Shown in pieces: positions 9,196 through 18,208 of a DNA stretch of 64,000 nt. The translations under genes and the position numbers were made by a program. The number at the start of each line of letters is the position of its first letter. Within the stretch, counting starts at the first letter, position 1. The DNA comes from Prochlorococcus sp. AG-388-A01 (GTDB lineage Bacteria; Cyanobacteriota; Cyanobacteriia; PCC-6307; Cyanobiaceae): assembly GCA_003279945.1 (NCBI GenBank), contig QCGK01000003.1:1-64000 (forward strand). Direction: 5' to 3'. Below the pieces are notes generated by a model. The model was not told the origin of the DNA. It saw only the letters and a program-made list of their open reading frames with translations, and ran no database searches.

Positions 9196-10989
9196 ATGTC
9201 GAATATTGATTTAAAAAGAAGAACAAAAATAGTAGCAACTATTGGCCCTGCAACTCAAACTGAAGAGATAATTACAGATTTAATTAAAGCTGGAGTAACA
9301 ACATTCAGATTAAATTTCTCACATGGAGATCATAAAGATCATGCAGAGAGAATAAAAACCATAAGAGAAGTATCAAAAAAGTTAGATATGGATATTGGAA
9401 TATTGCAAGATCTTCAAGGACCTAAAATTAGATTAGGGCGATTTAAAGATGGTCCAGTAAAAGTTAAAAAAGGTGATAAATTCACACTTACATCGAATGA
9501 AGTCGAATGTACAAATACTATTGCAAATGTAACCTACGATAAACTTTCTCAAGAAGTTAGTGTAGGCAAAAGAATTTTATTAGATGACGGTAAAATTGAA
9601 ATGATTGTAGAAAAAGTTGATATTAAAGCAAATCTTTTAGAGTGTTTGGTAACAGTTGGAGGAGTTCTTTCAAATAATAAAGGTGTAAATTTCCCAGATG
9701 TTCAATTATCAGTGAAAGCATTAACAGAGAAAGATAAGGAGGATTTAAAATTCGGATTATCTGAAGGAGTTGATTGGATAGCTCTTAGTTTTGTAAGAAA
9801 TCCATCCGACATAAATGAGATAAAAGATTTAATAAATAAACATGGGAATTCAACTCCCGTAGTTGCAAAAATAGAAAAATTTGAAGCAATAGATCAAATT
9901 GATACTGTATTACCATTGTGTGATGGTGTTATGGTTGCTAGGGGAGATTTGGGAGTTGAAATGCCCGCTGAAGAGGTTCCTCTTTTACAGAAGGAACTTA
10001 TAAGAAAAGCTAATACATTAGGTATCCCAATAATTACTGCGACTCAAATGCTGGATTCTATGGCATCGAATCCAAGACCAACTAGGGCCGAAGTTAGTGA
10101 TGTTGCTAATGCAATTCTGGATGGAACTGATGCAGTAATGCTTTCAAACGAAACTGCAGTTGGCGATTATCCTGTAGAGGCAGTAGAAACGATGGCAACA
10201 ATAGCAAGAAGAATTGAAAGGGATTATCCACTTAAAGCTATTGAGAGCCACTTACCTAGTACTATCCCTAATGCTATAAGTGCAGCAGTAAGTAATATAG
10301 CTAGACAACTTGAGGCAGGGGCTATAATCCCTTTAACAAAATCGGGCTCTACTGCCAGAAATGTAAGCAAATTCAGACCGCCGACACCTATCTTGGCAAC
10401 TACTACAGAAAGAAGTGTAGCGAGAAGATTACAACTTGTTTGGGGAGTTACTCCTATAGTGGTTAAAAATGATGAAAGAACAGCAAAAACATTTAGTTTA
10501 GCTATGCAAATTGCTCAGGAGATGGGGATCCTAAAGCAAGGAGATTTAGTAGTTCAAACTGCAGGAACATTAACTGGTATTAGCGGCTCTACAGATTTAA
10601 TAAAAGTCGGTTTAGTAAGGAAGATTGTTTCAAGAGGAATTTCAATAGGGGAAATTGGTGTTACAGGTAAAGCAAGAATAATAAAAAATAATCTTGATAT
10701 GTCCTTAATTTGTCCAGGAGAAATATTATTTGTTTCAGAGGAATTAATGGAAAATATTCCACTAAGTAAAAACATTGCAGGTATTGTAACTAACCAAAAT
10801 GTAAATGATGTTTATGCTTTGTTTAACAAAAATAATAAAAAGATTTCTACAATTTGTAATTTAGAAGATATAGATAATCATCAAATTATTAATGGAGACC
10901 TTATTACATTACAGCTTAATGAAGGCGTTATTTACATGGGGCAAATTGAAGATGACGATGATGCAATAGATAAATATAAATATGTCTAG
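9196..10989 (+). CDS. pyk: Pyruvate kinase with C-terminal extension
   Basis: Pyruvate kinase converts phosphoenolpyruvate and ADP to pyruvate and ATP. The catalytic barrel begins KIVATIGPAT, contains the substrate motif NFSHGDH, and has VMVARGDLGVEMP near residue 245 and the active-site region ITATQMLDSM. After the normal end (about residue 470) there is about 120 residues resembling the mobile domain of PEP-utilising enzymes (GVTGKARIIKN, CPGEILFV), as in other cyanobacterial and Bacillus-type enzymes. I see no phospho-accepting His motif there. The stop overlaps the next gene by 8 bases. Confidence 0.95.
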   Translation: MSNIDLKRRTKIVATIGPATQTEEIITDLIKAGVTTFRLNFSHGDHKDHAERIKTIREVSKKLDMDIGILQDLQGPKIRLGRFKDGPVKVKKGDKFTLTSNEVECTNTIANVTYDKLSQEVSVGKRILLDDGKIEMIVEKVDIKANLLECLVTVGGVLSNNKGVNFPDVQLSVKALTEKDKEDLKFGLSEGVDWIALSFVRNPSDINEIKDLINKHGNSTPVVAKIEKFEAIDQIDTVLPLCDGVMVARGDLGVEMPAEEVPLLQKELIRKANTLGIPIITATQMLDSMASNPRPTRAEVSDVANAILDGTDAVMLSNETAVGDYPVEAVETMATIARRIERDYPLKAIESHLPSTIPNAISAAVSNIARQLEAGAIIPLTKSGSTARNVSKFRPPTPILATTTERSVARRLQLVWGVTPIVVKNDERTAKTFSLAMQIAQEMGILKQGDLVVQTAGTLTGISGSTDLIKVGLVRKIVSRGISIGEIGVTGKARIIKNNLDMSLICPGEILFVSEELMENIPLSKNIAGIVTNQNVNDVYALFNKNNKKISTICNLEDIDNHQIINGDLITLQLNEGVIYMGQIEDDDDAIDKYKYV

Positions 10990-12214
10990 GAATATCTCAA
11001 TAAAAGAAGCCTTAAGCATGGCTACAAAAACTTTAGTATCGAACAAATTGAGAAGTTCGTTAACAATGTTGGGGATAATTATAGGAAATGCATCAGTTAT
11101 TACACTTGTTGGACTAGGAAGAGGTGCTCAAACATTAGCAAAAAACCAATTAAGTAATTTAGGGGCAAATGTTTTATTCATTGTTCCTGGAAATAATGAC
11201 ACAAGAAGAAGAGGTATTTCATTTCCTAAAAATCTAGTTTTAGATGATGCAATAGCAATCAGTAATCAAGTCCCAACAGTTAAAAAAGTTGCTCCTCAAA
11301 TCTCTGCTAATGAAATAGTGCAATCAAATTCTAAAAGCCTAAATATATCAATTGCAGGAGTAACTCCTGAATTTCTTGAAGTAAGAAGTTTTGAAGTAGA
11401 TAAAGGAAGATTTTTATCGAAAAGTGATGTTAATAGTGCAAGAAGTTATGTAGTTATAGGTCCTGATCTTAAAGACGAATTTTTCAAAAATAAAACTTCA
11501 TCTCTTGGGAAAAAAATCAGGATTAAAGATCATACTTATGAAATTATCGGAATATTAAAACCAAAAGGTGCTGTATTTGGAAGTAATCAAGACAAAAATG
11601 CTTATATTCCATTATCCACAATGGTAAATAGGATTACTGGCAAGGACCCTACATATGGAGTGAGTTTAAGCTTCATTAGTGTTGAAGCTATAAATAAAAA
11701 TGCTACTAGTGCTGCAAAATTTCAAATTACTAACTTATTAAGACAAAGACATAAAATAATAAGAGATGATGACTTTGCAGTTAGATCACAAGAAGATGCA
11801 TTAAACATAGTAACAAATATTACAAGTGGGCTAACGTTTTTATTGGCCGGTATTGGTGCAGTATCTTTAGTGGTTGGAGGCATAGGAATCATGAATATTA
11901 TGCTCGTTTCTGTTAGCGAAAGGACTGAGGAGATTGGTCTTAGAAAAGCAATAGGAGCTAAACAGTCAGATATATTAATTCAATTTTTAATTGAGGCATT
12001 GATTTTATCTGTAATTGGAGGATTAATAGGAACAACAACAGGATTATCAGGAGTTTTACTTTTATCTCTGATAACACCACTTCCTGCATCTGTAGGAATT
12101 ACCACAACTTTTTCCACCATGATCATTTCAGGATCAATAGGTTTAATCTTTGGCGTTTTACCCGCAAAGAGAGCTTCTAAATTAGATCCAATTGTTGCTT
12201 TGAGAAGTTTATAA
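10982..12214 (+). CDS. MacB/FtsX-type ABC transporter permease
   Basis: This 410-residue protein has the MacB-like arrangement: one N-terminal helix (SSLTMLGIIIGNASVI), a periplasmic domain of about 220 residues, and three C-terminal helices containing IGIMNIMLVSVSERTEEIGLRKAIGA. MacB-family permeases use mechanotransmission for export or lipoprotein release rather than classic channel transport. The ATPase partner is not adjacent and is presumably elsewhere. It overlaps pyk by 8 bases and precedes bioY. Confidence 0.88.
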   Translation: MSRNISIKEALSMATKTLVSNKLRSSLTMLGIIIGNASVITLVGLGRGAQTLAKNQLSNLGANVLFIVPGNNDTRRRGISFPKNLVLDDAIAISNQVPTVKKVAPQISANEIVQSNSKSLNISIAGVTPEFLEVRSFEVDKGRFLSKSDVNSARSYVVIGPDLKDEFFKNKTSSLGKKIRIKDHTYEIIGILKPKGAVFGSNQDKNAYIPLSTMVNRITGKDPTYGVSLSFISVEAINKNATSAAKFQITNLLRQRHKIIRDDDFAVRSQEDALNIVTNITSGLTFLLAGIGAVSLVVGGIGIMNIMLVSVSERTEEIGLRKAIGAKQSDILIQFLIEALILSVIGGLIGTTTGLSGVLLLSLITPLPASVGITTTFSTMIISGSIGLIFGVLPAKRASKLDPIVALRSL

Positions 12215-12229
12215 ATAGAATTTATAATC

Positions 12230-12799
12230 ATGCTCAATTTATATAAATTAATTGAGATACTGGTGATTCTTCAATCACTAGTAATAACAACAATGCTACC
12301 TGTTTATGTTCCACTACCATTTATCGATAAATATAATAATAACTTTGAGATGCCTATCACATGGCAAATTCCAACTATTATTTTACTAACACTTATATTT
12401 CATAAAAAAGTTGTTTTCAGAGCATTTTCTATATATATAATTTTAGGGTTATTTATATCTCCAGTCTTTCATCAAGGTGGTTCAATAGGCTATTTGCTCA
12501 CTCCAAATTTTGGTTATTTATTAGGTGTATATCCATTAATCAAAATAATTGATAACTTAAATACTAGGTATAAAATTAATGCTGGCAACTTTTTAGTAAT
12601 TGGATTTTTAGCAATAACTGCTATGCATTTAACTGGAATAATTTACAACTTTATACAAATTATATTTTACAATCAATTTAATTTATTTTTATATAATTTA
12701 GGAAAATACTCTGCAGGTAAAATTGGATATCATTTTTTAATGCTTTTACCACTTTTATTACTCATTAAATCTATAAAACATTTAAAAGATAGCAAATAA
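12230..12799 (+). CDS. bioY: BioY family biotin transporter S component
   Basis: BioY is the membrane substrate-binding component of ECF-type biotin uptake. The 189-residue product has about six helices, the GGSIGYLLTPNFGYLLG motif typical of BioY, and a conserved-looking helix with AITAMHLTGIIYN. No ECF ATPase genes are nearby; solitary BioY proteins are known in other bacteria. Its stop overlaps the lspA start by one base, so translation is probably coupled. Confidence 0.82.
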   Translation: MLNLYKLIEILVILQSLVITTMLPVYVPLPFIDKYNNNFEMPITWQIPTIILLTLIFHKKVVFRAFSIYIILGLFISPVFHQGGSIGYLLTPNFGYLLGVYPLIKIIDNLNTRYKINAGNFLVIGFLAITAMHLTGIIYNFIQIIFYNQFNLFLYNLGKYSAGKIGYHFLMLLPLLLLIKSIKHLKDSK

Positions 12800-13257
12800 T
12801 GATTAACAAAATACAAACAAAATTATATTTTTTATTATTAAGTATATTTATTATATTAATAGATCAATTTACGAAATATTTAATTTTTTATAATCATAAA
12901 TTATTTATAAATAAAGATTTTCTCTTATTTAGATTAGACTTTGTAAAGAATTACGGGGCTGCATTTAACATATTTAGCGGCAGTAGAATATTTTTATCTT
13001 TCATAAGTATTATTTTTACAATATTACTTATTTATTTAATATTAAGGAAAGATACTTTAAACCCATATGATCTATATTCTTATAGCTTTATTCTTGGCGG
13101 AACTATTGGTAATGGAATTGATAGGATATTAAAGGGTTTTGTAATTGATTTTATAAATTTAAATATTATTAATTTTCCAGTATTTAATATTGCTGATATA
13201 TCTATTAATATTGGTTTTATTTTTTTACTATATAACATTTTTAAAAGCAATCGATAA
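12799..13257 (+). CDS. lspA: Lipoprotein signal peptidase
   Basis: LspA is a membrane aspartyl protease that removes the signal peptide of prolipoproteins. The 152-residue protein has four helices and the conserved blocks DQFTKYLI (22-29), FVKNYGAAFNIFSG, GGTIGNGIDRILKGFVIDF and FPVFNIADISI. The catalytic dyad is Asp108 and Asp133. Coding is extremely AT-rich, with many Ile and Lys codons. It is coupled to bioY and followed after one base by the GTPase gene. Confidence 0.95.
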   Translation: MINKIQTKLYFLLLSIFIILIDQFTKYLIFYNHKLFINKDFLLFRLDFVKNYGAAFNIFSGSRIFLSFISIIFTILLIYLILRKDTLNPYDLYSYSFILGGTIGNGIDRILKGFVIDFINLNIINFPVFNIADISINIGFIFLLYNIFKSNR

Positions 13258-13258
13258 T

Positions 13259-14758
13259 ATGAATTACTTGAAATTAAAGTATATAAAATACTTTATCGCT
13301 ATTTTATTTCTATATATTTTATTTTCGATACTAACAAGAATAGTAAATATTTATACTCTTTTATTTTTAATAATAATTATGTATATCTTTTATAAAATTG
13401 ATAAAAAATTATTTAAAAAAGTAGTTTATCAAGTTATATATAAAAATAAAAAGAATACGCTTTCATTTAAAAATACATATGGTGCAGCCAAGATAAGTTT
13501 GGAAGGGATAGAGAAAATCAATAAAAAAATTAATGATAAAGTAAAAGCTGAATTGTTAAATTACCAAAAAAATAAACTAGAGAAACAATTAAAAACGGGA
13601 GATTATAAAGTTACTCTTTTTGGAGCAGGTTCCTCGGGAAAAACATCTATAGCAAGATCATTATTGAAAAATATTGTCGGACAAACATCAGCAAAAATAG
13701 GAACAACAAAGCAAATTAATAGCTATAAAATTCGTATTCCAATTTTAAAAAGAAATATTAATATAGTTGATACTCCAGGATTATTCGAACCATCTAAGTT
13801 AGGTGAAGAAAGAGAAAAAGCAACAATAATACAAGCATCTAATTCTGACTTAGTTCTCTTTGTGTTAGATCAGGACATTAATAAATACGAAAACTATTTA
13901 ATTAAAGAATTATTGAAAATAGGAAAAAAAATAATAATAGTGCTAAATAAGTGTGATTTAAGGTCTAGAGATGAAAATAACCTCATCAAAGAAAATATTA
14001 TTTCTATAACTTCCGCTAAAAAAAATAAAATTTCAATTGTTCAAACAATTGCAGTATCTCAACAATCTCCTTATGTAAAATCAGATGCTCTAAATATAGT
14101 TCCAGAGCTAGGAAGTTTATTTAAAGAAATAATTGAAACGCTCGATAATAACGGAGAAGAGTTGTTAGCAGATAATATCCTTTTCCGCTCAAATAAATTA
14201 GGTATTAAAAGTAAAAATTTCGTACAAGAACAAAGATATTTAATGTCAAATAAAGTGATAAATAAATATATGTGGATAACAGGAGGTGTGATACTAGTTA
14301 ATCCACTTCCAACGGTTGATTTTCTTACTACTACCTCTGTTAACCTTCAAATGATAATGGAATTATCAAAAATATATGAAATAAAACTTACAAAAAATGA
14401 TGCAAAAGATTTATCGAAATCATTGCTAAGTGTATTGGCTAAACAGGGAATATTAAAAGGAGGGCTCGCAATTCTATCTCCTGCTTTAGCCACAAGTTTG
14501 ACTAAAATATTTATATCTAAATCGATACAATCAATTACAGCAGGTTGGTTAATAAGAATAGTAGGACTAAGTTTGATTGAATATTTTAAAAACGGGCAAG
14601 ATTGGGGAGATGGAGGAATTCAAGAAGTTGTAGATAATATCTATAGAATAAGTAAGAGAGAAGACATCTTAAATAACTTCGTAAATGAAGCTATTTCAAA
14701 AATTAAAATCAAAAAGTATTTTAAATCAAATAAAAGCTTGCCTCCATTTTCTATGTAA
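13259..14758 (+). CDS. Membrane-associated GTPase with DUF697 domain
   Basis: This 499-residue protein starts with one or two hydrophobic segments (about 10-50), then a TRAFAC-class GTPase domain: P-loop GAGSSGKTS (from 122), switch II DTPGLFE and the base-specific NKCD. The C-terminal part (INPLPTVDFLTTTSVNLQMI-like, quoted with one substitution as VNPLPTVDF in the sequence) matches DUF697, found fused to Era-like GTPases in cyanobacteria. A role in membrane or organelle-like assembly is possible but unknown. A longer frame exists upstream inside lspA; the ATG one base after the lspA stop is the natural start. Confidence 0.83.
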   Translation: MNYLKLKYIKYFIAILFLYILFSILTRIVNIYTLLFLIIIMYIFYKIDKKLFKKVVYQVIYKNKKNTLSFKNTYGAAKISLEGIEKINKKINDKVKAELLNYQKNKLEKQLKTGDYKVTLFGAGSSGKTSIARSLLKNIVGQTSAKIGTTKQINSYKIRIPILKRNINIVDTPGLFEPSKLGEEREKATIIQASNSDLVLFVLDQDINKYENYLIKELLKIGKKIIIVLNKCDLRSRDENNLIKENIISITSAKKNKISIVQTIAVSQQSPYVKSDALNIVPELGSLFKEIIETLDNNGEELLADNILFRSNKLGIKSKNFVQEQRYLMSNKVINKYMWITGGVILVNPLPTVDFLTTTSVNLQMIMELSKIYEIKLTKNDAKDLSKSLLSVLAKQGILKGGLAILSPALATSLTKIFISKSIQSITAGWLIRIVGLSLIEYFKNGQDWGDGGIQEVVDNIYRISKREDILNNFVNEAISKIKIKKYFKSNKSLPPFSM

Positions 14759-14888
14759 TATTTGATAATTGATCATTTAGATAAGTTCTGAAATCAAAGA
14801 TGGATATCAAAAGTAAGTAAGCAATACAAATTACTATAGATATAAACCCTGTTACTATTGCAATAATTTTTGCTCTACCGATATTCAT
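14751..14888 (-). CDS. 45-residue single-helix membrane protein
   Basis: A short frame beginning ATG at 14888 encodes MNIGRAKIIAIVTGF followed by a hydrophobic helix (residues about 7-30) and a polar tail ending LSNIT. It starts 2 bases after the stop of the PLP decarboxylase on the same strand, so it is probably translated with it. Its stop overlaps the converging GTPase gene by 8 bases. A positively charged N-terminus before one helix suggests a real small membrane protein. Function unknown; from memory, similar small proteins occur in related cyanobacteria. Confidence 0.65.
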   Translation of the reverse strand: MNIGRAKIIAIVTGFISIVICIAYLLLISIFDFRTYLNDQLSNIT

Positions 14889-14890
14889 TG

Positions 14891-16276
14891 TTAAGTATGT
14901 AAAAATTTCAAAAGTTCTTCAATATGAGATTCGTTAGTATTGTAATTGCCCATGACAACTCGTAAATAATATTTACCTTTAAATTTTGGTCTAGAAAGCA
15001 TAAAATTATTTTTCATTAATTCATTAACTTTAGATTGAGTCCATAGATCTGTGTCTTTTGTAGTAAGTCCCTTTGGCAAAAAAGAAATAATATGTAGAGG
15101 ACCTGAATATATTTCATATTTACTTTTACTAATGTTTTTTATAAAAAATTCTTTTCTCTTTATTGAAGATTCTAATATTTCCTCAATTCCCTTCAGGCCT
15201 AAAAAACGTAATCCAAGCCATAGTTTTATAACCTCGGCCGGTCTAGAACCTTGAATGCCTATTTCTCCTCTGTTTATTATATTTTTTTTAGATGATATGT
15301 ATGGAAGTCCAGTAGAAAATGTATTTTCTAAAGTATTCATATTAGATACTAATAATAAGGATGATGTCTTTGTAATACCAATTATTTTTTGAGGATTTAT
15401 TGTTATCGAATTAGCCTGATTAATATTATTTAAACCCTTTATTTGAATAGATGTTACAGCAAAAATGCCTCCAATAGAGCCATCAATATGTAGCCAAATG
15501 TTTCTTTGTTTGCATATTTCACTAATTTCCTTAATAGGATCAATTGCTCCTCTTACAGTAGTACCTAGCGTGGCAACAATAGCAAAAATTTTTTTATTAT
15601 CAATAATACAGTTATCTATAGTTTTTCTAAGGTTTTGTATATCCATACAACCGTCATTATCAGTTTTAATCTTGACAAGATTTGCTTCATCTAGTCCCAT
15701 TATTCTTGTACATTTAATAAAGGAGGAATGAGCATCTGCACTAACAAGTAATACAGAATTAGGATCTGAACCTAATCCAGCATTATGTCTAGCTGCAATA
15801 AGTGCATTTAAATTACTTAAAGTACCTCCGCTAGCTGCTATGCCTCCTGAAAAATCATTAAAACCTATTTTCTTTGCAAACCATTTGCATAATGATTCCT
15901 CAAGCAAAGTAACACTTGGAGACAACTCGTAAGCAAGCAGATTATTATTTAAACCAGCAGCAATTAAATCTCCTAATATAGAAAAAATCAAAGGTGGTGG
16001 ATCAAGATGAGCTAGAGAGCCCGGATGAACGGGATTAAATGAATTATTTAGAAGGGATTGAATTTCAGAAAACAAATCTTCTGTAGAATTACCATCATCA
16101 TCAGGCATTAAGCACTTAAAATTCTCATCCAAGGGTAATGGACCATATTTCTCGGCTTTAGAGAACCAGTCACAAAGAATTTGAGTTGCTCTATTAAGGA
16201 GAGTAATAAAGTTATCGTTAGTCCCTAAATATGAAGGGAAGAATATATCTTTTTTATTAATCAAATCTTCAGTCAT
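14891..16276 (-). CDS. PLP-dependent group II amino acid decarboxylase
   Basis: This 461-residue protein belongs to the group II (glutamate, aromatic amino acid or diaminobutyrate) decarboxylases. PLP contacts are visible: His183 in SADAHSS (ring stacking), Asp265 in HIDGSIGG (pyridine nitrogen) and the Schiff-base Lys297 in INPQKIIGITKTSS. The N-terminal HPGSLAHLDPPP block is also typical. The Lys motif is NPQK rather than DPHKW, a variant I associate with an uncharacterised cyanobacterial branch, so the substrate is open. A 45-residue membrane protein gene follows directly. Confidence 0.85.
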   Translation of the reverse strand: MTEDLINKKDIFFPSYLGTNDNFITLLNRATQILCDWFSKAEKYGPLPLDENFKCLMPDDDGNSTEDLFSEIQSLLNNSFNPVHPGSLAHLDPPPLIFSILGDLIAAGLNNNLLAYELSPSVTLLEESLCKWFAKKIGFNDFSGGIAASGGTLSNLNALIAARHNAGLGSDPNSVLLVSADAHSSFIKCTRIMGLDEANLVKIKTDNDGCMDIQNLRKTIDNCIIDNKKIFAIVATLGTTVRGAIDPIKEISEICKQRNIWLHIDGSIGGIFAVTSIQIKGLNNINQANSITINPQKIIGITKTSSLLLVSNMNTLENTFSTGLPYISSKKNIINRGEIGIQGSRPAEVIKLWLGLRFLGLKGIEEILESSIKRKEFFIKNISKSKYEIYSGPLHIISFLPKGLTTKDTDLWTQSKVNELMKNNFMLSRPKFKGKYYLRVVMGNYNTNESHIEELLKFLHT

Positions 16277-16319
16277 GATATAAAATATCTATTAATAAGT
16301 CTATTCTCAATATTTGTAA

Positions 16320-16835
16320 ATGAGGTATATTTTAGAAAATGTAAATAGTAATAAAGATCAACAAAGAGGGATAAATATCTCAAAATACTCTAAATGGATG
16401 AATACTATATTAAGAAGATCAGAAGAAATTGGAAAAGTTGAGTTACCAATATGTTCAATAATTTTAGATGAGAGGGGAAGATGTATTGGGAGAGGGGTTA
16501 ACAGAAGAAATATAAATAAGGATCCATTAGGTCATGCTGAGATAATGGCACTTAAGCAGGCATCTCTAATAAAAAATGATTGGAGATTTAATGAATGTAT
16601 TATTATCACAAATTTAGAACCATGTACGATGTGTGCATCGGCACTTATTCAAGCAAGGATGGGTAAAGTAGTATTTGGTGCTTACGATAAGAAAAGAGGT
16701 GGATTGGGTGGCTCAATTGACTTATCTAAACATAAAAGTTCTCATCACAATATGGAGATTGTAGGGGGTATTTTAGAAGACAAATGCAGTAAAGTTTTAC
16801 AATTATGGTTTAAAAAGTTGAGGACTCAAAAATAA
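16320..16835 (+). CDS. tadA: tRNA-specific adenosine deaminase TadA
   Basis: TadA changes A34 to inosine in tRNA-Arg(ACG). The zinc deaminase signature is complete: HAE with His72 and catalytic Glu74 in GHAEIMALKQA, and PCTMC with Cys102 and Cys105. The region RMGKVVFGAYDKKRGGLGG favours TadA over free cytidine deaminases. At 171 residues it has about 20 extra N-terminal residues from the annotated ATG. It diverges from the decarboxylase gene and its last 26 bases overlap the converging aminotransferase gene. Confidence 0.92.
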   Translation: MRYILENVNSNKDQQRGINISKYSKWMNTILRRSEEIGKVELPICSIILDERGRCIGRGVNRRNINKDPLGHAEIMALKQASLIKNDWRFNECIIITNLEPCTMCASALIQARMGKVVFGAYDKKRGGLGGSIDLSKHKSSHHNMEIVGGILEDKCSKVLQLWFKKLRTQK

Positions 16836-17994
16836 AATATTTTTTTAACTCAGTATCAAATAGGTTTAATAATCTGTCTACATTCTCCCCACTTGAGTTA
16901 AAGCCCATTAAACCTATGCGCCATACCTTACCAGATAATTCTCCAAGTCCATTTCCTATTTCTATTCCAAAGTTTCTTAAAAGATGATTTCTAAAACCAT
17001 CTCCATCAACAGCAGGTGGGATCTTAACTGTTGTTAGAGTTGGTAATCGATAATCCTTTGATACATGTAATTCCATACCTAGACTCTCTAATCCATTCCA
17101 CAGTTTCTTTGCATTAATATTATGCCTATACCAAACATTCTCTAAACCTTCATTTGCAATTAATCGTAAACCTTCTCTAATAGCAAAATTCATATTTACA
17201 GGAGCAGTATGGTGGTAAACGCGATCAGAACCCCAATATTTATTTAAAAGAGATAAGTCTAAATACCAGTTAGGAACTTTTGTTTTTCTTGAACTTAGTT
17301 TTTCTTCAGCTCTCTCATTCATAGTAAAAGGACTTAATCCCGGGGGGCAACTTAATCCTTTCTGGCTACAACTATACGCTAAATCTATTTTCCATTCATC
17401 AATCAATAGTTCTATAGCCCCAAGGGAAGTAACTGCGTCAACTAAAAACAAACAGTTATTTTTTCTACATACATCACCAATTCCATTAAGAGGTTGTAAA
17501 ACCCCACTTGATGTTTCAGCGTGAACTATAGCAAATATTGCTGGTTTTTTAGTCTCTATTTCATACTTGATTTCTTCATAAGAAAAAGTTTCACCCCAAG
17601 GTTTTTCCATTACGGATACATCTGCTTTATATCTAGTTGCCATATCAACAAGTCTGTCACCAAAATATCCTTTTTTAGCGATAAGAATTTTTTCTCCTTC
17701 TTCTATGAAATTTGCTATTGAAGCTTCCATAGCTGCACTTCCAGTGCCACTCATTGGGAGAGTAAGACGATTATTGCATTGCCAAGTATATCTTAGAAGT
17801 TGCTGAACATCAGACATTAATGAAATATACGCTTCATCTAAATGACCAATGGGGTTCAAAGAAAGAGCGTTTAAAACTTCTGGATGTGCATTTGAAGGAC
17901 CGGGACCTAATAAAAGTCTAGAGGGAACATAAGTCTTTGATAAATGAGATAAATTATCTTCATTTAAAGCGGAAATAAGTTTTGCTTCTGTCAA
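16810..17994 (-). CDS. Class V aminotransferase (alanine/serine-glyoxylate type)
   Basis: This fold-type I PLP enzyme resembles alanine-glyoxylate and serine-pyruvate aminotransferases, which make glycine from photorespiratory glyoxylate. The start LLGPGPSNAHPEV, cofactor Asp186 in FLVDAVTSLGA and Schiff-base Lys212 in YSCSQKGLSCPPGLS are family marks. The length of 394 is normal. The gene is divergent from glnA with 214 bases between starts, so nitrogen-linked co-regulation is possible. It overlaps the 3' end of tadA by 26 bases on the other strand. Confidence 0.9.
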   Translation of the reverse strand: MTEAKLISALNEDNLSHLSKTYVPSRLLLGPGPSNAHPEVLNALSLNPIGHLDEAYISLMSDVQQLLRYTWQCNNRLTLPMSGTGSAAMEASIANFIEEGEKILIAKKGYFGDRLVDMATRYKADVSVMEKPWGETFSYEEIKYEIETKKPAIFAIVHAETSSGVLQPLNGIGDVCRKNNCLFLVDAVTSLGAIELLIDEWKIDLAYSCSQKGLSCPPGLSPFTMNERAEEKLSSRKTKVPNWYLDLSLLNKYWGSDRVYHHTAPVNMNFAIREGLRLIANEGLENVWYRHNINAKKLWNGLESLGMELHVSKDYRLPTLTTVKIPPAVDGDGFRNHLLRNFGIEIGNGLGELSGKVWRIGLMGFNSSGENVDRLLNLFDTELKKYFIFESSTF

Positions 17995-18145
17995 AGCATT
18001 ACATTACAATTACTCTTAAATTAAACTAATATCGCCACATAAGCGATATATATTTAAAGAAATTCATCCAATTTAAATATTTAGGTAAATAAATATTAAA
18101 CTTATGACTTGAAACACTAAAAGAAGGCATCTAGTCTTTGAAAAA

Positions 18146-18187
18146 GTTACCGTTGATACATAACAAGAATCATCAAGTTATTAATTT
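18146..18187 (+). promoter_or_regulatory. NtcA-activated promoter of glnA
   Basis: GTT-N8-TAC (18146-18159) is one base from the NtcA consensus GTA-N8-TAC. Exactly 22 bases later comes TAATTT (18182-18187), which fits the TAN3T -10 box of class II NtcA promoters, where the activator centres near -41.5. The site is 22 bases upstream of the glnA start codon measured from the -10 end. NtcA is the CRP-family regulator that responds to 2-oxoglutarate in cyanobacteria. The same arrangement is found before urtA. Confidence 0.8.
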
Positions 18188-18208
18188 CATATAAGGTATT
18201 ACAAAATT

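Noticed and set aside
13190..13258. Upstream start of the GTPase inside lspA
   Set aside because: It would overlap lspA by 68 bases; the ATG one base after the lspA stop is sufficient.
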